This document shows, in pieces, positions 54,908 through 63,871 of a DNA stretch of 64,000 nt. Source of the DNA: Parvimonas micra (GTDB taxonomy: Bacteria; Bacillota; Clostridia; Tissierellales; Peptoniphilaceae); contig NZ_JAJTJP010000001.1 in NCBI RefSeq assembly GCF_021300775.1, forward strand, positions 186,001 through 250,000, read 5' to 3'. Below the pieces are notes generated by a model that saw nothing but the letters and a program-made list of their open reading frames with translations, was not told where the DNA came from and did no database searches. Position 1 is the first letter of the stretch. Each line of letters opens with the position of its first letter. Made by a program: the position numbers and the translations under genes.

Positions 54908-56356
54908 ATGAAAAAATTTTTAAGAAATTTTAAAAAACCATTATTAACATTTATGTTAATGTTAGCTGTGTTGGTTCCTATTATTTCTAGTGTATTTATT
55001 AATGCAGAGGATAATATTTATGAAGCTTACACAAAGCCGGGTGAATATCCAGCAACCGATCATATTAAGAATCCAATATATATTAGACCAGAAGGATCAA
55101 ATGAAAAAGGAATTGTTGGCTATTGTTTTAATGATCATAGATCATTCCCAGAAAGTTTGAATTCACCAAGAAGAATTAAGTACACTAAAGAGCTTGGAAC
55201 TGCTGAAAGATTTGAAGAACTTGCTGATACTGAAAGATTTACTGGTGAGGACCTTTATAATGGATTAGTAAGAGTTATTTATAATGGATTTCCAAACAAT
55301 AAATCAGGAATAAAAGAAAAATATGCTTTAACCGATGGACAATTTAGACAAATAACTCAATTTGCTGTTTGGTACTATACAGATAAGTATAATATGCCTA
55401 ATAGAGATACGAGTGGAAATAATTATACTCAAAATGAGAAAGATGCATTTAATGATTTAGTTAATAGTACAACTGAGATACCGGCAGGATTAAAGCTTGA
55501 TATTTATAGAAGTAAAAATGCTGATTATCAAAACTTACTAAGTGGTCATTTTCAAGAATCTGAAAAAGTAGAAGTTGAGTTTAGTAAGGTAAAATTAGGT
55601 GGAACAGAATTAGCTGGAGCAAAGATAGAAATCTATAAAGGAACACAAAAAGTAGAAGAATGGACAAGTGGAGCAACAAGTCATAAAGTTCAACTTGAAC
55701 CAGGAGAATATAGATTCCATGAAGAAGCAGCACCAGAAGGATTTTTAGCAGTTACAGACTTTACATTTACAGTAAAAGCAGACGGAACTGTAACACTTGG
55801 AGCAATAGCTCAAGGAGAAACAGTAGTAGCAGAGAATGGAAAAGTAACAATAACTGACAATGCTAAACCTAACCCACAACCAACAACAAAAGAAGTTGAG
55901 TTTAGTAAGGTAAAATTAGGTGGAACAGAATTAGCTGGAGCAAAGATAGAAATCTATAAGGGAACACAAAAAGTAGAAGAATGGACAAGTGGAGCAACAA
56001 GTCATAAAGTTCAACTTGAACCAGGAGAATATAGATTCCATGAAGAAGCAGCACCAGAAGGATTTTTAGCAGTTACAGACTTTACATTTACAGTAAAAGC
56101 AGACGGAACTGTAACACTTGGAGCAATAGCTCAAGGAGAAACAGTAGTAGCAGAGAATGGAAAAGTAACAGTAACTGATAATGTTAAACCTGACCCACAA
56201 CCAGGTCCACAACCTGCTCCAAAACCAGAACCTAATAAACCTAATGTTGAGAAAAATTCAAAATTACCAAAAACAGGAATTACTCAAGTTAGTTCTATAG
56301 TAGTTGCTATTATATCAGGTATTAGTATTATTACTGTAAAAAGAAGAAATAAATAA
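54908..56356 (+). CDS. LPKTG-anchored thioester-domain adhesin with two SpaA/CnaB repeats
   Basis: A cell-wall adhesin of 482 residues. I start at ATG 54908, with TTAGGAGG upstream; a nearer ATG at 54903 is out of frame. After the signal peptide (KKPLLTFMLMLAVLVPIISS) comes a TQXA/thioester domain: Cys73 in VGYCFND and Gln151 in ITQFAVWYY are placed to form the internal thioester that bonds covalently to host targets in known proteins. Residues 222-328 and 329-435 are two near-identical SpaA-like CnaB domains, each with the Lys (FSKVKLGG), Glu (FHEEAAPEGF) and Asn (TDN) expected for an isopeptide bond. A Pro-rich linker leads to LPKTG (453-457), a membrane helix and KRRNK. Confidence 0.92.
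   Translation: MKKFLRNFKKPLLTFMLMLAVLVPIISSVFINAEDNIYEAYTKPGEYPATDHIKNPIYIRPEGSNEKGIVGYCFNDHRSFPESLNSPRRIKYTKELGTAERFEELADTERFTGEDLYNGLVRVIYNGFPNNKSGIKEKYALTDGQFRQITQFAVWYYTDKYNMPNRDTSGNNYTQNEKDAFNDLVNSTTEIPAGLKLDIYRSKNADYQNLLSGHFQESEKVEVEFSKVKLGGTELAGAKIEIYKGTQKVEEWTSGATSHKVQLEPGEYRFHEEAAPEGFLAVTDFTFTVKADGTVTLGAIAQGETVVAENGKVTITDNAKPNPQPTTKEVEFSKVKLGGTELAGAKIEIYKGTQKVEEWTSGATSHKVQLEPGEYRFHEEAAPEGFLAVTDFTFTVKADGTVTLGAIAQGETVVAENGKVTVTDNVKPDPQPGPQPAPKPEPNKPNVEKNSKLPKTGITQVSSIVVAIISGISIITVKRRNK
55571..56212 (+). repeat. Tandem 321-base repeat encoding the SpaA/CnaB domains
   Basis: Two copies (55571-55891 and 55892-56212), period 321 bases or 107 residues. The first 290 or so bases are almost identical; I found one synonymous change (AAA to AAG near 55639/55960). 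The ends differ at a few positions in the linker. Confidence 0.93.
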
Positions 56357-56361
56357 TTATT

Positions 56362-56392
56362 AAAAAGTTAGGATTTTTTCCTAACTTTTTTT
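56362..56392 (+). terminator. Intrinsic terminator after the adhesin gene
   Basis: AAAAAGTTAGGA pairs with TCCTAACTTTTT around a short T loop, with T following. Confidence 0.9.
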
Positions 56393-56424
56393 GTTAATAA
56401 TCTTTATTATTTTAAAAATATGTA

Positions 56425-56453
56425 TTGAAATATAAATATTATTGTGATACTAT
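56425..56453 (+). promoter_or_regulatory. Promoter of pepC
   Basis: TTGAAA and TACTAT with 17-base spacing and TG extended -10, about 40 bases before the pepC start. Confidence 0.6.
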
Positions 56454-56492
56454 GATTGTGTTATAAATTTTTAATTATGGAGGGAATATTTT

Positions 56493-57824
56493 ATGATTAC
56501 AAACGAAATGATGAAAAATTTTAAAGAAAGATTTGAAAGTGATTTATCAAGTAAAGTTATTTCAAATGCGATTGCAAAAAACGGTATAGAAGCAAGTTCT
56601 TTAAATAATGATGCTTTAAGATTTCATAATTTTAAGTTTTCTAATAGTGTAAAGAAGGCGTCTATTACAAACCAAAAACAATCTGGACGTTGTTGGATGT
56701 TCTCAGGTTTAAATGTATTAAGATTAAAAGTGATTGAAAAACTTAATTTAAGTGATTTTGAATTTTCACAAGTATATTTATTTTTTATGGATAAAATGGA
56801 AAAATCAAATAACTTTTTAGAAGTAATGATTGAACATATTGACGAACCTATAGGTTCTAGACTTATGGATAGTTTATTATATCTTGGTGCAGATGATGGT
56901 AATTATTTTGAGTGTTTTGATGGTTTAATTTCAAAATATGGAATTGTTCCAAAGTCTGTAATGCCTGAAACTTTTAGTTCTTCTAATTCTAATGCTTTTG
57001 TTGAACAAATTAATCTTAGACTAAAAAGGACCGCAATGAATATGAGAAAAGCTCATTCAGATGGAGCATCAATTGAAGATTTAAAGAAAATAAAAGAAGA
57101 AACTCTTTATGAAGTTTATAATATATGTACAAAAACTTTAGGAAAATTACCTGAAACTTTTGATTTTGAGTATACTGATAAAGATAATAACTTCCATAAA
57201 GTTAATAATTTAACTCCTAAAAAATTCTATGAAGAATATGTTGGAGATTATTTTGCGAATAAAGTCGATTTAATTGAAGATCCAAGAGGTAAATATCCAT
57301 ATGGTAAAAAAATAGAATTAAAATATTTTAAATCAGTTAGAGAAGCTAGTCCTGTTGCTTCTTTAAATGTACCACAGGAACAAATCAAAAAGGCAATAAT
57401 AGAATCAATCAAGTCTGGAGAAGCAGTGTGGTTTGCTTGTGATGTTATGAAAAACTGTGATAGAAAACTAGGTATAATGGATAAAGATTTATTCAACTAT
57501 GATGAGACTTTAACAGAACTCGGCGAGTTTTCTAGAGCTGATAGAATTGATTATAGATGTACAGATTTAACTCATGCAATGACATTTGTAGGCGTTGATT
57601 TAGATGAAAATGGTAATCCGATTAAATGGCAAGTTGAAAATTCTTGGGGAGATGAACTAGGAGATAAAGGAATTTTTTCAATGAGTGACTCTTGGTTTAA
57701 TAATGAAAACATCTGTGCAATTGTTGATAAAAAATTTGTTGATGAAAAATGGTTAAAAGGTTTGGAAGAAGAATCTATAAAGATTGAGCCATGGGAACCA
57801 TATGCAATGATGTTAAGAAGATAA
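56493..57824 (+). CDS. pepC: Aminopeptidase C (bleomycin hydrolase family, C1B)
   Basis: A cytosolic cysteine aminopeptidase. Catalytic Cys67 lies in QSGRCWMFSGLNVLR, His in DLTHAMTFVGVD and Asn in VENSWGDELGDKG. The 443-residue length fits PepC of Gram-positive bacteria. The C-terminal tail (EPWEPYAMMLRR) is the part that enters the active site to enforce aminopeptidase action. GGAGGGA precedes ATG 56493. It is followed by another peptidase gene with a separate promoter. Confidence 0.95.
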   Translation: MITNEMMKNFKERFESDLSSKVISNAIAKNGIEASSLNNDALRFHNFKFSNSVKKASITNQKQSGRCWMFSGLNVLRLKVIEKLNLSDFEFSQVYLFFMDKMEKSNNFLEVMIEHIDEPIGSRLMDSLLYLGADDGNYFECFDGLISKYGIVPKSVMPETFSSSNSNAFVEQINLRLKRTAMNMRKAHSDGASIEDLKKIKEETLYEVYNICTKTLGKLPETFDFEYTDKDNNFHKVNNLTPKKFYEEYVGDYFANKVDLIEDPRGKYPYGKKIELKYFKSVREASPVASLNVPQEQIKKAIIESIKSGEAVWFACDVMKNCDRKLGIMDKDLFNYDETLTELGEFSRADRIDYRCTDLTHAMTFVGVDLDENGNPIKWQVENSWGDELGDKGIFSMSDSWFNNENICAIVDKKFVDEKWLKGLEEESIKIEPWEPYAMMLRR

Positions 57825-57935
57825 ATTTAAAAGGAATTACTAAGTTATTTCTTTTTAAAAATTATTATTAAAAAAGTTTTTTATATAATAATTATGTTAT
57901 AATAGTTTTATAAATTGGATTTATAGGAGGTAGTT

Positions 57936-59648
57936 ATGACTAAAGAAAATTTAGATTTAAAATTTGAGGACTATAAATATATTCGTCCTGATTTAGAAAA
58001 ATTAACAGCAGATATTAGAGCCTTAACTGAAAGACTTGTAAATGCTAAAACAGTTGATGAAGCTATTGAAACTTATAATGAGCTTAATGAAGTAATATCA
58101 GATGCAGATAGTATGGTTTCTTTAGCACATATTAAAAATTCAATAGATACTAAAGATGAGTTCTATGATAAAGAAATGCAATTCATACAAGAAAATTTTC
58201 CTAAAGTTGAGGAAGTTTCAGTAGAATATATTAGAGAATTTGTAAATAGCAAATTTAGAAAAGGACTTGAAGAAAAGTTTGGTGTATATTTATTCCAAAA
58301 ATATGAAAATTATTTATTGACATTCAATCCTTCAATTATAGAAGATTTAGTAGAAGAAGCAAAGGTTGTTATGGAATATCAAAAACTTTTATCTTCTTGT
58401 TCAAAAGAATGGAATGGAGAACAATTAAATTTAACTCAACTTTCTAAATATTCTCAAGATAAAGATGCTGATGTTAGAAGAAAAGCTACAAATCTTATTT
58501 CAGAAGTTTATGAAGAACAAACTGAAAAATTAGATGAAATTTATGATAAGATTGTTAAGATAAGAGATAGAATGGCTAAAAAGTTAGGCTATAAAAACTT
58601 TGTTGAACTTGGTTATAAAAAAATGGGTAGAGTTGACTACAATGCAAAAGATGTAGAATCCTATAGAAAACAAATTGTAGAAACAATAGTTCCTATTTGT
58701 AATAAGCTAAGAGAAGAACAAAGAAAGAGAATAGGATTAGATAAACTTACTTTCTATGATGAACCAATTTTCTTTAAGTCAGGAAACCCTGCTCCTCATG
58801 GAGAAAAAGATTGGATGCTTGAAAGAGCTGAAAAAATGTACAGCGAATTATCACCAGAAACTAAAGAATTTTTTGATTTTATGAAAAGAAAAAATCTTTT
58901 TGACTTAGATGCAAAGAGTACAAAAGCTGCTGGTGGATATTGTACTTATTTAAGTAATTGGAGAAGTCCATTTATATTTGCTAATTTTAATGGAACAACT
59001 CATGATGTTGAAGTTTTAACGCATGAAGCTGGACATGCATTTCAAGTTTTCTCATCAAGAGATTATATTCCAGAATACACTTGGCCAGGAATGGAATCAG
59101 CAGAAATTCATTCTATGAGTATGGAGTTTTTCACTTGGCCATGGATGGATTTATTCTTTGAAGAAGAAGCTGATAAATTTAGATACAATCATATTACTCA
59201 TGCATTGATGTTCTTACCTTATGGAGCATTAATAGATGAATTCCAACATGTTGTATACGAAAATCCTGAACTTTCTCCAAAAGAAAGACGTGCAAAATAC
59301 AGAGAATTGGAAAAGAAATATTTGCCACATAGAGATTACGATGGAATTAAAGTTCTAGAGGAAGGTGGATTCTGGTTTAGACAAAGACATGTTTATCAAA
59401 TGCCTTTCTATTATATAGATTATACTTTGGCTCAAGTATGTGCTTTCCAATTTTGGAATAAGGATAGAAAAGATCATAAAACAGCATTTGCTGATTATTT
59501 AAGATTATGTAAGACTGGTGGAACAAAACCTTTCTTACAACTTCTTGACGTAGCAAAATTAGAAAATCCATTTATTAATGGAACAATTAAAAAAGCTGTT
59601 GAACCAATAGAAGAATACCTAAATTCTGTTGATGCAAGTAAATTTTAA
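57936..59648 (+). CDS. pepF: M3-family oligoendopeptidase
   Basis: A cytosolic zinc peptidase cutting short peptides. The zinc site is EVLTHEAGHAFQVF (HExxH), with the downstream Glu in ESAEIHSMSMEFF. The N-terminal helical region (ADIRALTERLVNAKTVDEAIETY) matches the M3 oligoendopeptidase class. The 570-residue length is slightly shorter than classical PepF, so the symbol is approximate. AGGAGG precedes ATG 57936; an extended -10 (TGTTATAAT, ending 57903) lies upstream. A peculiar structured element follows the gene. Confidence 0.9.
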   Translation: MTKENLDLKFEDYKYIRPDLEKLTADIRALTERLVNAKTVDEAIETYNELNEVISDADSMVSLAHIKNSIDTKDEFYDKEMQFIQENFPKVEEVSVEYIREFVNSKFRKGLEEKFGVYLFQKYENYLLTFNPSIIEDLVEEAKVVMEYQKLLSSCSKEWNGEQLNLTQLSKYSQDKDADVRRKATNLISEVYEEQTEKLDEIYDKIVKIRDRMAKKLGYKNFVELGYKKMGRVDYNAKDVESYRKQIVETIVPICNKLREEQRKRIGLDKLTFYDEPIFFKSGNPAPHGEKDWMLERAEKMYSELSPETKEFFDFMKRKNLFDLDAKSTKAAGGYCTYLSNWRSPFIFANFNGTTHDVEVLTHEAGHAFQVFSSRDYIPEYTWPGMESAEIHSMSMEFFTWPWMDLFFEEEADKFRYNHITHALMFLPYGALIDEFQHVVYENPELSPKERRAKYRELEKKYLPHRDYDGIKVLEEGGFWFRQRHVYQMPFYYIDYTLAQVCAFQFWNKDRKDHKTAFADYLRLCKTGGTKPFLQLLDVAKLENPFINGTIKKAVEPIEEYLNSVDASKF

Positions 59649-59654
59649 GTAATA

Positions 59655-59718
59655 AGAACCTCGCTGTTCCACGATGCTCTTCATCGGTCGGGTTCCTGAG
59701 AACCTTGTTGTTTAACAA
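59655..59718 (+). other. GC-rich element with mutually exclusive pairings after pepF
   Basis: Segment GGTTC (59691-59695) can pair either with GAACC upstream (59656-59660), enclosing hairpin CGATG/CATCG (59672-59686), or with GAACC downstream (59700-59704) around CTGA. A weak TTGTT/AACAA stem follows. It is richer in G and C than the surrounding DNA and encodes no protein. Confidence 0.55.
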
Positions 59719-59724
59719 TAAATT

Positions 59725-59752
59725 AAAAAACGCTCCAAATGGAGCGCTTTTT
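59725..59752. terminator. Bidirectional terminator between pepF and purB
   Basis: CGCTCC pairs with GGAGCG around AAAT, flanked by six A and seven T, so it can end both converging transcripts. Confidence 0.9.
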
Positions 59753-61183
59753 TTATACTTGAATTTCTTTTGTCTCTTCAATCAAATTTTTATTTTCTTC
59801 TAAAATAGGATTAACTTCGTTTTCTATAAATTCATCAACTTGAGAAGGACATCTTCCTATATATTTCATAGGGTCTAACACTTCATTAAGTTCCTCTTTA
59901 CTTATATCAAAGAAATCATCATTTACTATTAATTCTAATAAATTATTCTCAAGACCTTCTTCTTTTACATTTTTTCCTGCAATTTGAGAAAGTTCTCTAA
60001 TTCTTTCGTGAAGTTCTTGTCTATCTCCACCTTTTTTTACTTGATTCATCATGATATTTTCACTTGCCATAAATGGTAATTCTGCCATTAAATGTTTTTC
60101 TATTACTTTTTTATATACTACCATTCCATCAACAACATTAGCATAAAGCTCTAATATACCATCTAATGCTAAAAATCCTTGAGATATTGAAAGTCTTTTG
60201 TTTGCACTATCATCTAATGTTCTTTCAAACCATTGAGTAGCAAAAGTTATTGAAGGATTAATAACATTTGCAATTACATAATTAGATAGAGCTCCAATTC
60301 TTTCTGATTTCATAGGATTTCTCTTATAAGGCATTGCAGACGAACCTATTTGGCTTTTTCCAAATGGTTCTTCAATTTCTTTAAGATGTTGTAAAAGTCT
60401 TAAGTCATTAGAAAATTTATGAGCAGATTGTGCTATATTTGATAGTAAGAATAGGACCTTACTATCAATTTTTCTTGAATATGTTTGTCCTGTTACGGCA
60501 TATACACCTTTGAAGTTCATTTCTTGAGCAATATAATTATCGAGCTTTTTAACTTTTTCTTCATCATTATCAAAAAGTTCCATAAATGAAGCTTGACTTC
60601 CAGTTGTACCTTTTGCTCCACGAAGCTTTAAGTTGTCTAAAATAAAATTTAATTCTTCAAGATCTATTAACAAGTCTTGCATATATAGAGTTAATCTTTT
60701 TCCAACAGTTGTAGGTTGTGCTGCTTGAAAATGTGTATATGCGAGAGTAGGAATATTCTTATATTTTAAAGCATTAGTTTTTAATAAATTCAAAACATTT
60801 ATAATTTTTTTCTTAATAACTAGAAGTGCTTCCTTGATAACTATAAGTTCAGTATTATCTCCTACAAAACAACTTGTTGCACCTAAGTGAATAATTCCTT
60901 TTGCATTTGGACATTGAATACCATAGGCGTAAACATGACTCATTACATCATGTTTTACAATTTTTTCTCTTTCTAAAGCAACGTCAAAATTGATGTTATC
61001 TTTAAAAGATTCAAGTTCTTTAATTTGTTCGTCTGTTATATTCAAGCCTAAACTTTGTTCGCCTTTTGCTAGAGTTATCCATAGTTTTCTCCAAGTTTTA
61101 AACTTAAATTCGTCAGAAAAAATATAACTCATTTCTTTGCTTGAATATCTACTTGTTAGTGGATTTGAATAAATGTCTTTCAT
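59753..61183 (-). CDS. purB: Adenylosuccinate lyase
   Basis: Acts twice in purine synthesis, releasing fumarate from SAICAR and from adenylosuccinate. The catalytic Ser loop is GSSAMPYKRNPMKSERIG, the fumarase/ASL signature; THFQAAQPTTVGKRL and GATSCFVGDN are further active-site motifs. The 476-residue length fits the vertebrate-like and clostridial class. A minus-strand GAGG site lies before the ATG. It stands alone, not in a purine operon. Confidence 0.95.
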   Translation of the reverse strand: MKDIYSNPLTSRYSSKEMSYIFSDEFKFKTWRKLWITLAKGEQSLGLNITDEQIKELESFKDNINFDVALEREKIVKHDVMSHVYAYGIQCPNAKGIIHLGATSCFVGDNTELIVIKEALLVIKKKIINVLNLLKTNALKYKNIPTLAYTHFQAAQPTTVGKRLTLYMQDLLIDLEELNFILDNLKLRGAKGTTGSQASFMELFDNDEEKVKKLDNYIAQEMNFKGVYAVTGQTYSRKIDSKVLFLLSNIAQSAHKFSNDLRLLQHLKEIEEPFGKSQIGSSAMPYKRNPMKSERIGALSNYVIANVINPSITFATQWFERTLDDSANKRLSISQGFLALDGILELYANVVDGMVVYKKVIEKHLMAELPFMASENIMMNQVKKGGDRQELHERIRELSQIAGKNVKEEGLENNLLELIVNDDFFDISKEELNEVLDPMKYIGRCPSQVDEFIENEVNPILEENKNLIEETKEIQV

Positions 61184-61509
61184 AAAAACTCCTCAATTGT
61201 ATTTTTAGTTTAAAAATATTTTTATCCATAATTTATAATAAACTATAAAATAGTATGGATAAATTCTCAATATATGTACATCTTTTTTACAAGATATAAT
61301 GTTATATTTATTATATCATAAATTGTTTTATTAAAATAGATACAAAAAAAATAAAAAAATGTTGATATAACTTATATTTCAGTTTACAATCTATTTATAA
61401 ATATGGTATAATAAGCAAAGCGTTAAGCTTTAATTATATGAAAAACAATTAAAATATATTCTAATAGGTAAAGAATATGATGAATATAAACAAGGAGGTC
61501 GTTTTAATA
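61184..61509. other. Divergent intergenic region between purB and the deacetylase gene
   Basis: About 325 AT-rich bases with no gene visible. For the plus strand there is a promoter, TTTACA (61383) and TATAAT (61407), spacing 18, with TG extended -10. A small hairpin (AAAGC/GCTTT near 61417-61431) lies in its leader. The purB promoter must also be here but I could not fix it. Confidence 0.6.
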
Positions 61510-62514
61510 ATGAATAATGAAGAAAAAATTAAAGTAATGAAAAATAGAAGAAAGAAAAGAAGACGAAGAGAAAATTTTATTATAATAACAGCTGTATTCT
61601 TAGCACTTTTTGTGTTTTTAGGTGGGAAATATGCCTTAGGTGTTATTTACCAAAATAAGAAACAAACACAAAACAAGGAAGCTAAGACTGGGAATTCAAA
61701 AGAAAATACTGAAACTAATACAAGTGAAAAACAAACTGAGAATTCGAAAGAAAATGCCGAAAAGAAAACATCTAATGGTTTAGAACTTTCAGAATCAGGA
61801 AGTCATATAAAATCAGCTGATTCATATGCTTATGATACTGCTGAAATAAGAGATTATATAATGAGTAAAAAAGAATATACAGGAAAGAAGATTGTATTTT
61901 TAACTTTTGATGATGGAGTTACGCCAGGAATTACTGATAAAGTTTTGAATATTTTAAAAGAAAAACAAGTTCCTGCAACTTTCTTTATAGTTGGAAAAAC
62001 ATTAAATGATCAAGCTAAACCTTATTTAGAAAGAGAATTAAAAGAAGGTCATGGTATTGCTATTCATAGTTTTTCTCATGATTATAATAAATTATATCCA
62101 AACAGAGTTCCTAATGTTTCTGTTATAAAACAAGAAGCTGAAAAAACAATAAGCAGATTAAAAGAACTATTAGGAGAAAACTTCAATACTGGTGTTTGGA
62201 GATATCCAGGTGGACATATGTCTTGGAAAGGTCTTGATACTGCTGGAAATGGTGATGAAGTTTTAAAAAGTTTAGGTCTTGAATGGATTGATTGGAACAG
62301 TTTATCTGGGGATGCAGAACCTCAAAAGGTTAGACCTACAAATAAAGATGAAATGTTAAAATATGTTAAAACTTCTTTAAGTTATTGGAAACAACAAAAT
62401 GTAGCTGTTGTTTTAATGCATGACTCTCAAGGAAAGAATTTAACAGTAGAAACTTTACCTAGTATAATTGATTACTTTAAATCAAATGGATATGAATTTG
62501 GTATTTTAAAATAG
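61510..62514 (+). CDS. Membrane-anchored polysaccharide deacetylase (NodB domain, CE4)
   Basis: Probably deacetylates peptidoglycan or another cell-surface glycan. The start is ATG 61510, with AAGGAGG upstream. A very basic cytoplasmic N-terminus (KNRRKKRRRREN) precedes one membrane helix (about 22-42). A Lys/Glu/Asn/Thr-rich linker and then the CE4 domain follow: catalytic FLTFDDGVTPG, metal-binding HSFSHDY, the WRYPGGHMSW motif and the C-terminal VVLMHDS. Length is 334 residues. rmuC begins seven bases after its stop. Confidence 0.92.
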   Translation: MNNEEKIKVMKNRRKKRRRRENFIIITAVFLALFVFLGGKYALGVIYQNKKQTQNKEAKTGNSKENTETNTSEKQTENSKENAEKKTSNGLELSESGSHIKSADSYAYDTAEIRDYIMSKKEYTGKKIVFLTFDDGVTPGITDKVLNILKEKQVPATFFIVGKTLNDQAKPYLERELKEGHGIAIHSFSHDYNKLYPNRVPNVSVIKQEAEKTISRLKELLGENFNTGVWRYPGGHMSWKGLDTAGNGDEVLKSLGLEWIDWNSLSGDAEPQKVRPTNKDEMLKYVKTSLSYWKQQNVAVVLMHDSQGKNLTVETLPSIIDYFKSNGYEFGILK

Positions 62515-62521
62515 GTGAATT

Positions 62522-63733
62522 ATGAATTATATATTAATTGGAATTTTACTTTTTTTAGTTATGATTTTAATTGTATTAGTTTTGAAACTTTTAAATAAGT
62601 CTAATAGTGATGTTATAACTGATGAAGATGTTCTAAAATTAAAACTTAGTTTTTCTGATGAATTTAATAAATTAAGTGAAAAATTAAATGGAAATAACGA
62701 AAAAATTTCTAATCAACTACTTGATTTTAAAAATTCCACTAATGATAATATCATAAAAGCGGGAAAAGAAAACATTGATTCTATTTTCAATTTTAACGAC
62801 AAATTAAAATCAGAGTTAAAAAAAGATTTTTTAAATCTTACTGTTGTTGTTGAGGGAAGACTTGATAAAATTAATGAAAGTGTTGAAGTCAAACTTGAAA
62901 AAAGTTTTGAAGACACAAAAAAGACTTTCAGTAATGTTATGCAAAGTTTAGGAAGACTTGATGAAGCTCAGAAGAAAATGGAATTTTTATCTAATAATGT
63001 TCAAAATTTGAATAATGTTTTGACAGATAAAAAAACACGTGGTATTTTTGGAGAAGTACAACTATATCAAGTTTTATCTTCTGCATTTGGAAATAATACA
63101 GAGATTTATCAAAAACAATATAAGCTTTCTAATGGCGCAATGGCTGATGCGGTATTATTTGCTCCAGAACCTGTGGGAACAATATGTATAGATAGTAAAT
63201 TTCCATTGGAAAATTATAGAAGAATTTTTGAAGATGTAGCTGATAATAAGCAAGAAAATGAAAAGAGTTTTGAACAAAACTTAAAGAAACATATTGATGA
63301 TATTTCTACTAAGTATATAATAAAAAATGAAACAACAGATCAAGCTATTTTATTTTTACCTGCTGAAGCTATATTTGCTTACTTGAATGCTTATATGCCA
63401 AAAATAGTAGAATATGCATATTCTAAACGTGTGTGGATAACTTCTCCAACAACTATGATGGCTATACTTACAACTATTCAAGCAGTTTCACAAAATTTAA
63501 AACAATCTCAATATGCTTTAGAAATACAAAAAGAATTAAATTCTCTTTCTGAAGAGTTTGAGAGATATGCTAAGAGATGGGAAACTTTAGAAAAAGATAT
63601 AAATAAAGTAAGTAAGGATGTTAAAGATATTTTTACTACTTCTACAAAGATTACAAGACGTTTTGATAATATAAAAAATGTTGATGTTTTCGATAAAGAT
63701 GAAGCAGAAGAAGTTCTAAAAATTACGGAATAA
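62522..63733 (+). CDS. rmuC: DNA recombination protein RmuC
   Basis: RmuC-family protein linked to limiting recombination at inverted repeats; it has a nuclease-like domain. An N-terminal membrane helix (ILIGILLFLVMILIVLVLKLL) is followed by a long coiled coil (about 40-160) and the conserved RmuC domain: TRGIFGEVQLYQVLSSAFG, DAVLFAPEPVGTICIDSKFPLENY and the C-terminal ISPTTMMAIL-like segment. The 403-residue length is typical. The TAGGTGA ribosome site overlaps the end of the deacetylase gene, so the two are coupled. A terminator follows. Confidence 0.92.
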   Translation: MNYILIGILLFLVMILIVLVLKLLNKSNSDVITDEDVLKLKLSFSDEFNKLSEKLNGNNEKISNQLLDFKNSTNDNIIKAGKENIDSIFNFNDKLKSELKKDFLNLTVVVEGRLDKINESVEVKLEKSFEDTKKTFSNVMQSLGRLDEAQKKMEFLSNNVQNLNNVLTDKKTRGIFGEVQLYQVLSSAFGNNTEIYQKQYKLSNGAMADAVLFAPEPVGTICIDSKFPLENYRRIFEDVADNKQENEKSFEQNLKKHIDDISTKYIIKNETTDQAILFLPAEAIFAYLNAYMPKIVEYAYSKRVWITSPTTMMAILTTIQAVSQNLKQSQYALEIQKELNSLSEEFERYAKRWETLEKDINKVSKDVKDIFTTSTKITRRFDNIKNVDVFDKDEAEEVLKITE

Positions 63734-63742
63734 AGAACAAAA

Positions 63743-63783
63743 TAGGTAGTGTATGACTAATAAAATACACTACCTAATTTTTT
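63743..63783 (+). terminator. Intrinsic terminator after rmuC
   Basis: TAGGTAGTGTAT pairs perfectly with ATACACTACCTA around a ten-base loop, followed by a T run. Confidence 0.9.
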
Positions 63784-63838
63784 GTAAATTTATATTATAA
63801 AAAAATTAAAAAAATTTCAATAAAATCTAAAAAAAGTA

Positions 63839-63867
63839 TTGCATTATTGGATTTGATGTAGTATAAT
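63839..63867 (+). promoter_or_regulatory. Promoter of the right-edge leader
   Basis: TTGCAT and TATAAT with 17-base spacing. The -35 region belongs to a 21-base block identical to that before the rplJ leader. Confidence 0.8.
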
Positions 63868-63871
63868 ATAT

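Noticed and set aside
59691-59704. Fragment of a tRNA T-arm in the element after pepF
   Set aside because: GGTTC-CTGA-GAACC is a perfect palindrome and lacks the TTCRA loop of a T-arm; no other tRNA part is near.
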